Shown here: positions 36,958 to 49,290 of the stretch, one piece after another | How the letters are laid out: every line of letters begins with the position of its first letter | How positions within the stretch are numbered: the first letter of the stretch is position 1 | Assembly (NCBI GenBank): GCA_026707285.1 | Contig: JAPOXD010000007.1 | Coordinates: 1-64,000 of the forward strand | Reading direction: 5' to 3' | Length of the DNA: 64,000 nt | From: Chloroflexota bacterium | GTDB taxonomy: Bacteria; Chloroflexota; UBA11872 | Notes under the pieces: model-generated | What the model was told of the DNA's origin: nothing | Seen by the model: only the letters and a program-made list of their open reading frames with translations | Database searches by the model: none | Position numbers and translations under genes: made by a program

Positions 36958-38328
36958 TTAGTGTGCCAGCCGAGAGTCCTCGGCGCTGACCGCAGCCTCG
37001 CGTGGCAGCTCGTCGGCAGGCTGGAAGCCATGTGCCACGCGAGCCATGAGCACGCTGCCCACCCCGGCCAGACCCAGCGCCGCGGCAAACGCCGCCACCG
37101 GTCCGCCGGCCACCAGAACGGCGGCGCCAACGAGCGGACCGGCAATCCCCAGGATGCCGAGAATGACCCAGAAGCTGGTCGCGAACGCATCCACGTCCTC
37201 GGGTCGCGCCAGCGATGCCAGTGACGTCTGCCAGCCCACGTCCCCGGCCGCGAAGTTCAGCCCGATGGCCGCGTACGCCGGCACCAGCAACCACAGACTG
37301 TCCGCCTGGATGGCCAGGATGAAGAGCGCCGCGACCGCCAGCTTGAGCAGATTGGACATCCAGACCACGAACGGCCCGGAGCGCCGGTCGCTCACGGCGC
37401 CCCAGAGGAGATATCCCGCCGCCCAGGTGACGCTCTGGATCAGCGCCAGCACGCCGACGATGGTGAAGGAGGCGTCAAACGTGTCCACCAACACCACCGC
37501 GATGGTTGGCTGGATGAGCAAGTCGCCGAACAAGGCAACGTTGGAGGACGCGGTATAGCTGCGAAACCGTCGGTTTGCCAGGGTCTGGCGAAACATGCGC
37601 CACGGTGGTGGGCGCACCGTCGGGGCGCGGGGCCGCGCCCGGATTCGAAGCAGCGCCAAGGCCCCAAGCGCGCCGGCAACGGCGCCGCCGGCGAACACGG
37701 GGCCGTAGCCCACGGCATCCATCAGCCCCCCGGCGAGCGGCGACACCAGCAACACCACCACCGCCATGGCGGCCTGCGCCGCGCCAATGAGCCTGCCCCG
37801 CACGCGCCGGGGAAACGCCGACTGCGTCACGCCCACGTAGATCGGGACGCCCATCATGGCGATGATCGACCACGCCAGGAGCATGACCAGAAACGGCCCG
37901 GCCTCGTCGATAAAGAGCGCGGCGACCAGCACCAGCCGTCCGATGGTCCAGAGCGCGGCCACCGCGCGTTCGGGCCGAAACCCTCGGAGAAGATAAGGGC
38001 CGGCGATGGCCAGGATTCCGCCGATGAATTGCACGGCAACGGCCAACGCCACCGTGAACTCGTCGCCGCCGATCCGGCGAACGACGACCGCCATGTAGCT
38101 CCCGACGCTGCCGACGAAGACTCCCGCCAGGAGCCAGTGAATGAGGGTGGCGCGGAAGTTGCGCCGCACGTCCGGGGCCAGCCCCGCGTTCAACTCGGCG
38201 ATGCCCGGCAGGCGCAGCGGCGCGCGCCCAACCCTGGCGGCAACACGACCCAACGGCGCCGACGGCGCGCGACGTGCTTTCACCCGGCCCCGCACGAGGC
38301 ATCGCCCGCACGATGCGAGCGATGGCAT
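36958..38328 (-). CDS. MFS transporter
   Basis: About 12 hydrophobic segments; PRRVRGRLIGAAQAAMAVVVLLVSPLAGGLMDAVGY. Start uncertain. Confidence 0.75.
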   Translation of the reverse strand: MPSLASCGRCLVRGRVKARRAPSAPLGRVAARVGRAPLRLPGIAELNAGLAPDVRRNFRATLIHWLLAGVFVGSVGSYMAVVVRRIGGDEFTVALAVAVQFIGGILAIAGPYLLRGFRPERAVAALWTIGRLVLVAALFIDEAGPFLVMLLAWSIIAMMGVPIYVGVTQSAFPRRVRGRLIGAAQAAMAVVVLLVSPLAGGLMDAVGYGPVFAGGAVAGALGALALLRIRARPRAPTVRPPPWRMFRQTLANRRFRSYTASSNVALFGDLLIQPTIAVVLVDTFDASFTIVGVLALIQSVTWAAGYLLWGAVSDRRSGPFVVWMSNLLKLAVAALFILAIQADSLWLLVPAYAAIGLNFAAGDVGWQTSLASLARPEDVDAFATSFWVILGILGIAGPLVGAAVLVAGGPVAAFAAALGLAGVGSVLMARVAHGFQPADELPREAAVSAEDSRLAH

Positions 38329-38378
38329 CGTACTCGCTCGCGAGAATCCCGAGCGGCTAGGTTGCGGCTATGGGCGGC

Positions 38379-38807
38379 TCACCCGCCGACGCGCCAGTTG
38401 AATTCCTCCGTGCTGGTCCCGTCCGAAAAGACGAGTCGAAATCTCCACACGTGGTCGAGCAGCACCCCGCCAATGGCTTCCACGACTTTCTGGAACTCCT
38501 GACTCGCATCCGCCGGTGTGGCGTCGCCCGCCTCGAACGCGATCATCGTCATGCCGTCCGGCGCTACGCTGGGCAAATCCACCTCGACGTCGAGCACGCC
38601 GGTGCGAACCGCGAATTGTCGGATGCGCCACGACCAGAAGTGCTGCTTGATCGCCACAATGAAGGGCATCGCCGCGGTGTCATACCGTTCCGGGTCCCAC
38701 GCAATGGGCGTGCCGTTGTATGCGGCGGGACAATCCTCGACGTTCCAAGGGGGTCCGGGCTCCATGGTGGTCATGAGGGGGGCGGCGACCTGCCTGACAC
38801 GCGACAT
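38379..38807 (-). CDS. Hypothetical protein
   Basis: Coherent ORF MSRVRQVAAPLMTTMEPGPPWNVEDCPAAYNGTPIAWDPERYDTAAMPF...; no family recognised. Confidence 0.55.
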   Translation of the reverse strand: MSRVRQVAAPLMTTMEPGPPWNVEDCPAAYNGTPIAWDPERYDTAAMPFIVAIKQHFWSWRIRQFAVRTGVLDVEVDLPSVAPDGMTMIAFEAGDATPADASQEFQKVVEAIGGVLLDHVWRFRLVFSDGTSTEEFNWRVGG

Positions 38808-38822
38808 GCGGATCGTACGTTA

Positions 38823-39629
38823 GTGGCGGGTGAGTCACAGCCTGCCGATCCGCGGCCCATCTTTCCGCGTGACGCGCCTCCTGCGCCGCCGCAAGGTTGG
38901 GGACTGGCCGAGCTGCACGCCCACACGTCCGCCAGCGACGGCGTGCCGTCCCCGGGCGCCCTGGTCCAACGGGCCGACGAGCTTGGCTTGGACGTGCTGG
39001 CGGTCACCGATCACGACACGATCGACGGCGCGCTGCGAGCACGCGACATCGCGGCCGCCACCGACGCGCGGGTCGAGATCATCGTGGGCATGGAGGTCAC
39101 CACCCGGCGCCAGGATCATGTGGTGGGGCTGTTTCTGGAACGCCCGGTCCCGATCTTCCGCCCGCTGGTCGAAACAGTGGAGGCCATTCAGGCGCAGGGC
39201 GGATTGGCCATCGTGGCGCACCCGTTCTTGGGCGTGCCCACGTCCATTTCCGCCAAGCGACTCCTGCGCGCGCTGGCGCACGTCCGGTTTGACGGAATCG
39301 AGACCGAGAACCAGTACTTTCGGGAAGGCGCCCGCGCCGAAGCGCGCCGGTTTCAGGAGCTGCACGCCGAGCGGGTGGGTGCGGCCCTTGGCGCCACCGA
39401 CGCCCACTTCGGAGATCTCGGCCGCGCTCTGACCCTGTTTCCTGGCCGCACGACGGCCGAGTTTCGCGCCGCGATCGGCGCACGCGCCGCGGTGCCCGCG
39501 CGCGGCGGCGTGCAGCACCCGCGCCCGGCATTGGCCGACCACGCGCGCAATCAGTATCGAAGTCTGGTCAAGCTGCCGGTCATGCGCGCCCGCACGCTAT
39601 GGCGCCAGCGCCGCGGAACGGGGCCTTAG
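38823..39629 (+). CDS. PHP-domain phosphoesterase
   Basis: AELHAHTSASDGVPSPGALVQRADELGLDVLAVTDHDTIDGALRA...IVAHPF...GATDAH. Confidence 0.85.
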   Translation: MAGESQPADPRPIFPRDAPPAPPQGWGLAELHAHTSASDGVPSPGALVQRADELGLDVLAVTDHDTIDGALRARDIAAATDARVEIIVGMEVTTRRQDHVVGLFLERPVPIFRPLVETVEAIQAQGGLAIVAHPFLGVPTSISAKRLLRALAHVRFDGIETENQYFREGARAEARRFQELHAERVGAALGATDAHFGDLGRALTLFPGRTTAEFRAAIGARAAVPARGGVQHPRPALADHARNQYRSLVKLPVMRARTLWRQRRGTGP

Positions 39630-40900
39630 CCACACCGCCGCCGCCCCGGCGGCTGGCGGCGTACATCCGGCGCACGTGGCGCGCCTTGGCCGCGGACGGC
39701 GCGGTGTATGCGCGGGAGATGCGCCGCTTCTCACGCAACGCGCGCCTCCTGCTGCTGAGCACCCTGCTCGGGGCGTTCAGCGCCGGCGTCTTTCGCGTGG
39801 CCTACAACCTCTATGTGCTGGAGCTGGGCTTCACCGCCGCGGATGCCGGTCGCCTGGTCACCAGCGCCAGCCTGGCCGCCGGGCTGGCGGCGATTCCGGC
39901 CGGACTGCTGGCGCTTCGGGTGGGCGCGAAGCCGGTAATCCTCGGTGGCGCCGTGCTCCTTGGCGTGGGGACGGCGCTGCAGGTGACGCCCTTCGGCTAC
40001 GGCTACCTGGTGGCCGGAGCGGCCCTGGGAGGCTTGGGCGGCGCGCTGTGGAACGTCGTCATCGCCCCGCTGTACGCGGGCAGCGCCGACGACGAGGGTC
40101 GGAGCTACCTATTCACCGTGGCGGCAATTGTGTTCCTCGGCATGAGCTTTGCCGGAAACGCCGTCGGCGGGTGGGCGCCGCGCGCCCTGGCGGACGCGAC
40201 GGGCTGGCCGGTGTGGCTCGGGTTCTTCGCCGTGCTCAGTGCGGCGGCGCTCTACGGCGGGTTGGGGTTCTTTCCGCTGTTGGCGCTGCGCGCGCCCTCG
40301 GCTCGGATCGATCGATCGGCGTTTGGCGCCCTGCGCGGCCAGGTCAATGCGATCGCGCGCCTGCTCATCGTGCACGTCGTGATCGCCGTCGGGGCCGGCC
40401 TCACCATTCCGTTTCTCAATGTCTACTTCACCCGACAGCTGGGTCTAACCGAGGCGCAGTTCGGCCTGCTTGCCGGGGCCGGTCTCATGACGCGGCTGGG
40501 CGCGTCGGTGTTCGGCCCAATCGCGGCGCGGCGCCTGGGCAAGGTCACGGCCATCGTGGTTGCCCAGTCGGCCTCGATTCCGCTGCTGCTGGCCATGGGC
40601 CTGCTGCCGTGGCCCCTGGGAAGCTCCCTGGCGTTTCTGGCCCGTGGCGCGCTCATGAACATGACGGCCCCGGTGCGCGGCGCCCTCTACATGGAGCGGG
40701 TCACCGAGGCCGCGCGTCCCGCCACCAACGCCTGCTTGCTGCTGGCGTGGAACCTGGCTTGGGCCGGCGCGGCCGCCATCGGCGGCGTGCTGGCCGAGCA
40801 GCGGGCGCTGGCGGTTGCCGTCACGGTCACCGCCGCCTGCTACGCGCTCGCCAACGGCTTGATGTGGCTGCTCTGGCGCCGTCGAGCCGGCGCGGAGTAG
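39599..40900 (+). CDS. MFS transporter
   Basis: Multiple TM segments; FRVAYNLYVLELGFTAADAGRLVTSASLAAGLAAIPAGLLALRVG. Confidence 0.82.
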   Translation: MAPAPRNGALATPPPPRRLAAYIRRTWRALAADGAVYAREMRRFSRNARLLLLSTLLGAFSAGVFRVAYNLYVLELGFTAADAGRLVTSASLAAGLAAIPAGLLALRVGAKPVILGGAVLLGVGTALQVTPFGYGYLVAGAALGGLGGALWNVVIAPLYAGSADDEGRSYLFTVAAIVFLGMSFAGNAVGGWAPRALADATGWPVWLGFFAVLSAAALYGGLGFFPLLALRAPSARIDRSAFGALRGQVNAIARLLIVHVVIAVGAGLTIPFLNVYFTRQLGLTEAQFGLLAGAGLMTRLGASVFGPIAARRLGKVTAIVVAQSASIPLLLAMGLLPWPLGSSLAFLARGALMNMTAPVRGALYMERVTEAARPATNACLLLAWNLAWAGAAAIGGVLAEQRALAVAVTVTAACYALANGLMWLLWRRRAGAE

Positions 40901-40940
40901 TCCGGCGCGGGCCGCCGGGTCGCGCCCCGATGCCGGGCGG

Positions 40941-42914
40941 CTAGCCGGCGGCGCCCTCCGCCGGGCGCTGCTTGGGCGCGGGGGTGGGCTCCGCCGGCGG
41001 CTCCGGGGGAGACGCCGGCGCTGCCGGCGCCGGCGACGGACCTGGCGGGGCGGGTTGCGGGTCGCTCTGCGTCGCCGGCGTACGTCCCTGGTATTCGTCG
41101 ACGTAGCGCTCGAAGGCCTCTGCATCGAGCGTCTCGACCTCGATCAGGGTCTCCGACAGCTTCTCGAGCAGGCCACGATTTCGCGCCAGCATGTCCTGGG
41201 CGCGGTGATGAGCGTCATCGATCAGATGCGAAACCTCACGGTCAATCGTCTCGGCAACCGCTTCGCTGTAGTTCCGCTGCTCTGCGATGTCCCGCCCCAA
41301 GAACACCAACTCCTCCCGGCGACCAAATGCGCGGGGTCCGAGCTTGGTGCTCATGCCGTACTGCGTGACCATGCGACGGGCGATCTCGGTCGCCATTTGG
41401 ATGTCGTTGCTGGGCCCTGTGGTCATCTCCCCGAACACCAGCAATTCGGCGGCGTGGCCGCCCATGGCCACCGCCAACTGGTCCTCAAACTCCGACTTGG
41501 TCAGCAGGTGGCGATCCTGCGAGGGCAGGAACCGGGTATAGCCGCCCATCTGGCCGCGAGGCAGGATCGTGACCTTGTAGACGGGGTCGGCGCGCCGCAG
41601 CAGGTGGGCCACCAGGGCGTGCCCGATCTCATGGAAGGCCGTGACGCGCTTCTCGTGCTCGCTCATCACCCGGCTCTTGCGCTGGGGACCGGCGATCACT
41701 CGGTCGATCGCCTCCTCGAGCTCGAACATGCCCACGGTCGTGCGGTTGCGGCGGGCGGCCAGAATGGCCGCCTCGTTGAGCAGGTTCTTCAGGTCGGCGC
41801 CCGAGAAGCCGGGCGTTTGCCGCGCAATGGTTCCCAGGTCCACGTCCTGCTCGATGGGCTTCTCGCGCGCATGCACGCGCAAGATCGCTTCGCGTCCGCG
41901 AATGTCCGGCAGATCCAGCACCACGCGGCGGTCGAATCGTCCGGGCCGCAGAAGGGCCGGGTCCAGCACGTCTGGGCGGTTGGTCGCGGCCAGCACGATC
42001 ACCGTCTGATCCGTGTCAAAGCCGTCCATCTCGACGAGGATTTGATTCAGGGTCTGCTCGCGCTCGTCGTGGCTCCCGCCCAGGCCCGCGCCCCGCTGCC
42101 GGCCCACGGCGTCGATCTCGTCCACGAACACCAGGCTCGGCGAGTTCTGCTTGGCCTTCTCGAACAGGTCGCGCACGCGCGAGGCGCCCACGCCCACGAA
42201 CATCTCCACGAACTCGGAGCCGCTGATGTTGAAAAACGGCACCCCGGCCTCCCCGGCGACGGCTTTCGACAGGTGCGTCTTGCCGGTGCCCGGCGGGCCC
42301 ACCAGCAGCACCCCGCGCGGGATCTCCGCGCCGATCTTGGTGAATTTCTCGGGGTACTTGAGGAACTCGACCACCTCGGCCAGCTCCTGCTTCGCCTCGT
42401 CCACGCCCTGAACGTCCTTGAACGTCACGCGCGGGCGGTTGCCCGTCACCATGCGGGGGCGGCTCTTGCCGAAGCTCAGCGCCTGCGAATTGGAGCCTTG
42501 GGCTTGCCGCATCATAAACACCAGCAACCCGACGAAAATCAGCAGCGGCAAGATCGAGGTGAGGATGCTGATGATGGTTGGGGCGGGACTAGGCGTCTCG
42601 TATTGGACGGCGACCTGCTGGCCGTTGACATTGAGGCCTCGGTTGGCGAGCGCCTGGTCGATGTCAAAGCGTTCGTTCACCACGGCGCTGATGGTGACGT
42701 TGCCGTCGAACGCGGCCACGATGCGCGTGTCGCTCACCATGATCCGGGGCAGCGAGCCGCTGTCGGAGGCGGCTTCGACACGGCTCAGCAGCTCGCTGAT
42801 CGGCACGACCTGCTGATTCGGCTGTCCGGGATTGAACATGACGAACAGCACGACCAGGATCGCCACGGCCAGCACGAGATACATGAACCCGTTGCGCACG
42901 AGTCGGTTATTCAT
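40941..42914 (-). CDS. ftsH: ATP-dependent zinc metalloprotease FtsH
   Basis: [61 protein letters not shown]. Confidence 0.96.
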   Translation of the reverse strand: MNNRLVRNGFMYLVLAVAILVVLFVMFNPGQPNQQVVPISELLSRVEAASDSGSLPRIMVSDTRIVAAFDGNVTISAVVNERFDIDQALANRGLNVNGQQVAVQYETPSPAPTIISILTSILPLLIFVGLLVFMMRQAQGSNSQALSFGKSRPRMVTGNRPRVTFKDVQGVDEAKQELAEVVEFLKYPEKFTKIGAEIPRGVLLVGPPGTGKTHLSKAVAGEAGVPFFNISGSEFVEMFVGVGASRVRDLFEKAKQNSPSLVFVDEIDAVGRQRGAGLGGSHDEREQTLNQILVEMDGFDTDQTVIVLAATNRPDVLDPALLRPGRFDRRVVLDLPDIRGREAILRVHAREKPIEQDVDLGTIARQTPGFSGADLKNLLNEAAILAARRNRTTVGMFELEEAIDRVIAGPQRKSRVMSEHEKRVTAFHEIGHALVAHLLRRADPVYKVTILPRGQMGGYTRFLPSQDRHLLTKSEFEDQLAVAMGGHAAELLVFGEMTTGPSNDIQMATEIARRMVTQYGMSTKLGPRAFGRREELVFLGRDIAEQRNYSEAVAETIDREVSHLIDDAHHRAQDMLARNRGLLEKLSETLIEVETLDAEAFERYVDEYQGRTPATQSDPQPAPPGPSPAPAAPASPPEPPAEPTPAPKQRPAEGAAG

Positions 42915-43072
42915 GATTCGAGAATCTTTCGTGCGGGAATGCGACGGGCCGCGATGAAGTCGCGAGTTGTCGGCGGAACGGCCAGTATATCAAGGGAGGG
43001 CCTCGCGGCACCGCGCCCGGCGCGGTGACCACCTTCGAGTCTCGCGCAGTCCAGGTCTGCCATCCGTAGGAT

Positions 43073-44533
43073 TCACGCCCGTGCTTTCGGCGGGCGAATC
43101 GCATCCCAGCGCGCATGCAGCGCCACGACCGTGCGCGCGTCCGGACGCGGCGCAAAGCCATGGTCTCGCCATACGCCGGGCACACAGACGGCCGCGCCGT
43201 CGACGTCGAGCACCGGAATGCCCGGTGCGATGTCGGCTGCCACCCCGCGGCTGCGGAGCAGCCGTGCGAGGTCGCGCATGTCCTCGCCGCGAGCCGGGCG
43301 CACGCGCTCATGCGGCGCCGGGGCGCGCAGCGTCAGCGTGCGGCCCCGCAGCTGCTCGTGGTCGAGCTCGCTTCCGTCCGCCGCCACGCCGTGCCCGCGG
43401 GGCGAGCCGCCCTCGATCAACTCGGCGACGACCGACCCGCCGGGCACCCGCGCCTCGCCCGGCACGGGCAGCGAAACCGGCGGTCGCCAGGTCGCGTCGC
43501 GCACCCGCTCCGGGTACAGCACCACCGCCCCGTCGCGGACAAAGGCGTGCGTGTCGGCCGTCAGATCGACCCAACGCCCATGGGTGTCCTCGCGCAGCGC
43601 ACGGGCCACGGCGCCGAGCGGCGCCGCTCGAAGCTGTCGCCGGCCGCCAAGAGCGCGGACGGCGGCGACCAACGTCGCGGGAAACAAACCCTCCGGCACT
43701 GCCGCGCGCTCCGGATGAAGCGGCATGCGCCGGCCGTCGGCGGACTGCACGTAGAGCGGAAGCCCGTCGATCTCGCCGGCGAGCACCTCGGCGCTGCGGG
43801 CGATGGCGTTCACCGCCCCGGGATAGATGTCGTCCAGCAGCGGCAGGGCTTCGTGCCTGATGCGATTGCGCCGGAACCTCGGCGTCTCGTTTAGCGGATC
43901 ACGATCGACGACCAGTTGCCGGGCCTGCACGTAGGCGGCGATTTCGCGGCGCGAAACCGCGAGCAGCGGCCGCAGAATCTCGCCATCGTCCGCCCGCATT
44001 CCCGCAAGCCCGCGCAGCCCGGATCCGCGAGCCAGGTTCATGATCACGGTCTCGGCCTGGTCGTTGCGAGTGTGGCCCGTGGCGAGGCGCGCGGCCCCCA
44101 CGCGCCGCGCAACGTCTCTGAGGAACGTCCAGCGGGCGCGGCGGGCGGCGTCTTCGGACGGCGAGCCCTCCGTCCCGCCGACCGGATAATCGCGGGGCGC
44201 GCCGGCGGTCACCGGCAGACCGGCGTCGCGCGCGTGGCGGACGACGGCTTCCGCCACCTGTGCGGCTTCGGCGCGCAGTCCGTGGTTCAGGTGCGCCACG
44301 TGCACGGCCGGCCCGCCCCGGCGCCGGGCGGCGACCAGGCAATCGAGCAGGGTCATGGAATCCGGTCCGCCCGAGACCGCGGCGACGATCAGGTCGTCCG
44401 GACCGAGGCCGGCGGTCGCCAAGGCCGCGTGGACGCGATCCTGCACCTGCCGAACCCGACGGCGAGTTAGCGGCGCAGCGTCTTGGGAATCGCTAGTCGC
44501 CGGTGCTGCCGAATCCTCCACGGCTTTTCGCAC
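43073..44533 (-). CDS. tilS: tRNA(Ile)-lysidine synthetase
   Basis: VAAVSGGPDSMTLLDCL; ATGHTRNDQAETVIMNLARGSGLRGLAGM. Confidence 0.9.
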   Translation of the reverse strand: MRKAVEDSAAPATSDSQDAAPLTRRRVRQVQDRVHAALATAGLGPDDLIVAAVSGGPDSMTLLDCLVAARRRGGPAVHVAHLNHGLRAEAAQVAEAVVRHARDAGLPVTAGAPRDYPVGGTEGSPSEDAARRARWTFLRDVARRVGAARLATGHTRNDQAETVIMNLARGSGLRGLAGMRADDGEILRPLLAVSRREIAAYVQARQLVVDRDPLNETPRFRRNRIRHEALPLLDDIYPGAVNAIARSAEVLAGEIDGLPLYVQSADGRRMPLHPERAAVPEGLFPATLVAAVRALGGRRQLRAAPLGAVARALREDTHGRWVDLTADTHAFVRDGAVVLYPERVRDATWRPPVSLPVPGEARVPGGSVVAELIEGGSPRGHGVAADGSELDHEQLRGRTLTLRAPAPHERVRPARGEDMRDLARLLRSRGVAADIAPGIPVLDVDGAAVCVPGVWRDHGFAPRPDARTVVALHARWDAIRPPKARA

Positions 44534-44924
44534 CCTCCGGTTCGCCTTCCACCCACTCCGCCGTCTCCACCCGAACCAGTATGGCCTGCGCGATGCGCGT
44601 CCCGCGTTCCACTTCTATGGGGCTGTCGGTGGGGTTCCAGAATTGGACGTGAATCTCGTCCTCGGGTCCGCAATAGTCGCGGTCGATGATGCCGACGCCG
44701 TGAGCCGCGACCAAGCCGGTGCGCCGCGGGGTGCTGCTGCGGGCGGCGACCAGGATCATGAATCCTGGGGGCGCGGCGATGATGACGTTCGCGGGAACGA
44801 GGCCGATCGCCCCGGGCTCGATGCGCGTGGTTTCGCGCGTGATCAGGTCGAAGCCGACGGAACCCTCAGTGGCGTAGCGCGGCAGCGGAAGCGTCGGATC
44901 GACCCGCGCAATGGGCACGCGCAT
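44493..44924 (-). CDS. dut: dUTP diphosphatase
   Basis: GSVGFDLITRETTRIEPG; ARSSTPRRTGLVAAHGVGIIDRDYCGPEDEI; KSRGGFGSTGD. Confidence 0.9.
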   Translation of the reverse strand: MRVPIARVDPTLPLPRYATEGSVGFDLITRETTRIEPGAIGLVPANVIIAAPPGFMILVAARSSTPRRTGLVAAHGVGIIDRDYCGPEDEIHVQFWNPTDSPIEVERGTRIAQAILVRVETAEWVEGEPEGAKSRGGFGSTGD

Positions 44925-44953
44925 AGTCGGTGAGTCTAGCGGGGCTGCCCGGT

Positions 44954-45355
44954 TCAGTCGCCGCCGAACAGGAGCGCCATCCAACCGCCGAGGTACCCAA
45001 TCTCGATCGGCTCGGGCTCGGGCGGAGGCACCGTCGGGATCGGCAGCGGCGCCGGTCTGGGGCGGTCCTCCACCTGGCCCTGAAGCACCACGGCCTGGTC
45101 CCCGGGGTTCACCAGCCCGAGCTCGCGCTTGGCCATCTCCCGCAACGCCGGCAATGAGCGGGCATATTGCAACTGCTCGTCGAGGCGTTGATTCTCGAGC
45201 TCGGCGGCGCTGATCCGCTGCCGCAACTCTTCGACGCGCTGCTGCGCCACCTGCTGGGTGGATGAACCGCTGGCCTCTTGGATGATCACCACCAGGACGG
45301 CGATCAGCGCCAGCATCGCCAGGGATCGAAGCAGGAACTGCGTCCGCGAGGCCAC
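44954..45355 (-). CDS. FtsB/DivIC-like septum formation protein
   Basis: Single TM plus coiled coil QQVAQQRVEELRQRISAAELENQRLDEQLQYARSLPALREMAKRELGLVNPGDQAVVL. Confidence 0.75.
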   Translation of the reverse strand: MASRTQFLLRSLAMLALIAVLVVIIQEASGSSTQQVAQQRVEELRQRISAAELENQRLDEQLQYARSLPALREMAKRELGLVNPGDQAVVLQGQVEDRPRPAPLPIPTVPPPEPEPIEIGYLGGWMALLFGGD

Positions 45356-45390
45356 TTAGGCCAGCCGATCCAGCGCGATGCACACCGGGG

Positions 45391-47232
<1,842 letters not shown>

Positions 47233-47357
47233 CCGCTTGCTCCAAGGAAGACGCGCCTGGCGGCGCGGTTATGTCAACTATACCGCCCTAGGTGTCACTT
47301 GGACAACGTTGGCGGACGCCCAAGGTGTGACGATCCCGCAGTCCGGGACCTACGGCC

Positions 47358-47474
47358 GGGCGACGCATGCGTCGCCCCTACGCCGGTCCCGGCGCCGGAC
47401 GGGCGGGTCGCCGACTCGCCCCTACCGCAGCTCCGATGGGTTGTGGCCGGTAGGGGCCGGTTTCAAACCGGCCC
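47358..47474. repeat. Cluster of short palindromic intergenic repeats
   Basis: gggcgacgcatgcgtcgccc (47358-47377) and gggccggtttcaaaccggccc (47454-47474). Confidence 0.75.
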
Positions 47475-47524
47475 GCGTCGCGAACCCGCGCACATCGCCG
47501 GTCGCCGCGGCCATTTGGGGCGAT

Positions 47525-47725
47525 CTAGGGCCAGGCGACGCGGCCCGTGCCGTAGCAGCGCGGACAGCGGTGGGGACGTCCGCTGGGCAGCGGGCCGGAA
47601 TGACCGGCCTCCAGACCCCCTCCGTCGCAGACCGGACAGGACCGCGAGAGCACCCGGCGCCACGCAGCCCACCACAGGCGCATGAACCAACCGCCGCCTT
47701 TGTAGCCCGGCCCGGAGTCGTTCAC
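47525..47725 (-). CDS. Small protein with two CxxCxG zinc-ribbon-like motifs
   Basis: SCPVCDGGG...RCPRCYGTGRV; 4-nt overlap region with the downstream gene. Confidence 0.45.
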   Translation of the reverse strand: MNDSGPGYKGGGWFMRLWWAAWRRVLSRSCPVCDGGGLEAGHSGPLPSGRPHRCPRCYGTGRVAWP

Positions 47726-49290
47726 TCGGTGGGCCGGCCCCGGCGCAAGCCTCGACCCGGCGTTGCGCCCGTGTGCCGGCCGTCGTCGATCACGGCGGTG
47801 CCGTTCACGATCACGTGGTCGATGCCGGTCGGCAATTGCCGTGGCTGTTCGAAGGTGGCGTTGTCGATCACGGTGTCCGCATCGAACACCACCACGTCGG
47901 CGGCCATACCCGGGGAAAGGATTCCGCGGTCCACCAGCCCAAAGCGCGCCGCCGGCATGCCCGTCATTCGCCGCACCATCGCCTCCAGCGGAACGACCCC
48001 CAACTCACGCACCCAGCGGCCCAGGAAGCGCGGATAGGTGCCGTAGGTGCGCGGGTGCGGGGCGTCGCCCAGCAGGATGGCGTCGCTGCCCACCATGTGG
48101 CTCGGATGGCGCATGATCTGCGCGAAGTCGTCGTCCGTCTGGTCGTTGAAGAACACCGACGCGGCGCGCCCGCGCTCCTCCCGCACCAGATCGACCAGGA
48201 ACGCATGCGGCTCCCGGTCACGCTCGTCGGCCACCTCGCCGAGCATGCGGCCCTCCAGGTGGCGGTTGGGACCGGCCGGCATGCTCGACAGCAGCGCGCG
48301 GTCGACTTCGAGCGCGTTGTCGCCGGCGCGATTGGCCATCTCCGTCGCGATCCGCGCCCGCGTATCCGCGTCCTCCAGTCGGCGCAGCATTTCCCGCGGC
48401 CCGCCCTCGAGCGCCCAATCGGGGAAGGAGAAGTGCAGCAGCGAGCTGCCGGCGGGATAGGCATAGGTGTCGAACGACAGCGACACGCCCGCGCGAATGC
48501 CCCGGTCCGCCTCGTCCAGGTTCTCCCACCAGCGCTTGCCGCTGCTGATGTAGTGCGAGATGTGCACCGGGCATCCGGCCCGTCGCCCGATGGCCATGGT
48601 CTCCCGGATGGCGTCGCGCATGCCGAGGATGTAGCGCATGTGTGGCACGTACGGCGCGCCGAACTCGGCGGCCACCTCGCTCAGGGCCACGAGCTCATCG
48701 GTGTCGGCAAAGGCGCACGGCTTGTAGTCGAGGCCGGTCGAGAGCGCGATGGCCCCATCCTGGAATGCCTCGTGCGTGATCTGCTGCATCGCCCGCAGCT
48801 CTTCGCGTGTGGCTTGCCGGTCTTCCCACCCGACCAGGGCCGCCCGCACGCATCCGTGCGGCACGTGATGCGCCGCGTTGCAGGCCGCCGCGCCCTCGAA
48901 CGTGTCCAGCCAGCCGGCGACGGTGGACCAGTCGCGGCTGATCGGGGGATCGCCATTGAGCGCGGCGAAGTAGTCGCGGAAGGACGGCTGCAACTCGTCG
49001 GCCAGCGGCGCGTAGCCGATCCCGTCGAGCCCCAGCAGGTCGGTCGTCACGCCCTGGCGCACTTTCGGCTCGTGCGCCGGCTCGGCCAGCAGCATCAGGT
49101 CCGAGTGCGTGTGCACGTCGATGAATCCCGGGCAGACCACGCGGCCGCCGGCGTCGATCTCCCGCGCGCCCTGATCCGGGACCAGCCCCACGGCGGCGAT
49201 TCGCGTGCCGTCGATGGCCACGCTGCCGCGGTAGCCGGGCGCGCCCGTGCCGTCGACGATGTTCGCGTTGCGAATCACCAGGTCATGCAC
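47722..49290 (-). CDS. N-acyl-D-amino-acid deacylase-type amidohydrolase
   Basis: MHDLVIRNANIVDGTGAPGYRGSVAIDGTRIAAVG...VVCPGFIDVHTHSDLMLL. Confidence 0.88.
   Translation of the reverse strand: MHDLVIRNANIVDGTGAPGYRGSVAIDGTRIAAVGLVPDQGAREIDAGGRVVCPGFIDVHTHSDLMLLAEPAHEPKVRQGVTTDLLGLDGIGYAPLADELQPSFRDYFAALNGDPPISRDWSTVAGWLDTFEGAAACNAAHHVPHGCVRAALVGWEDRQATREELRAMQQITHEAFQDGAIALSTGLDYKPCAFADTDELVALSEVAAEFGAPYVPHMRYILGMRDAIRETMAIGRRAGCPVHISHYISSGKRWWENLDEADRGIRAGVSLSFDTYAYPAGSSLLHFSFPDWALEGGPREMLRRLEDADTRARIATEMANRAGDNALEVDRALLSSMPAGPNRHLEGRMLGEVADERDREPHAFLVDLVREERGRAASVFFNDQTDDDFAQIMRHPSHMVGSDAILLGDAPHPRTYGTYPRFLGRWVRELGVVPLEAMVRRMTGMPAARFGLVDRGILSPGMAADVVVFDADTVIDNATFEQPRQLPTGIDHVIVNGTAVIDDGRHTGATPGRGLRRGRPTE

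Noticed and set aside
41055-43028. 657-aa plus-strand ORF
   Set aside because: Antisense shadow of ftsH.
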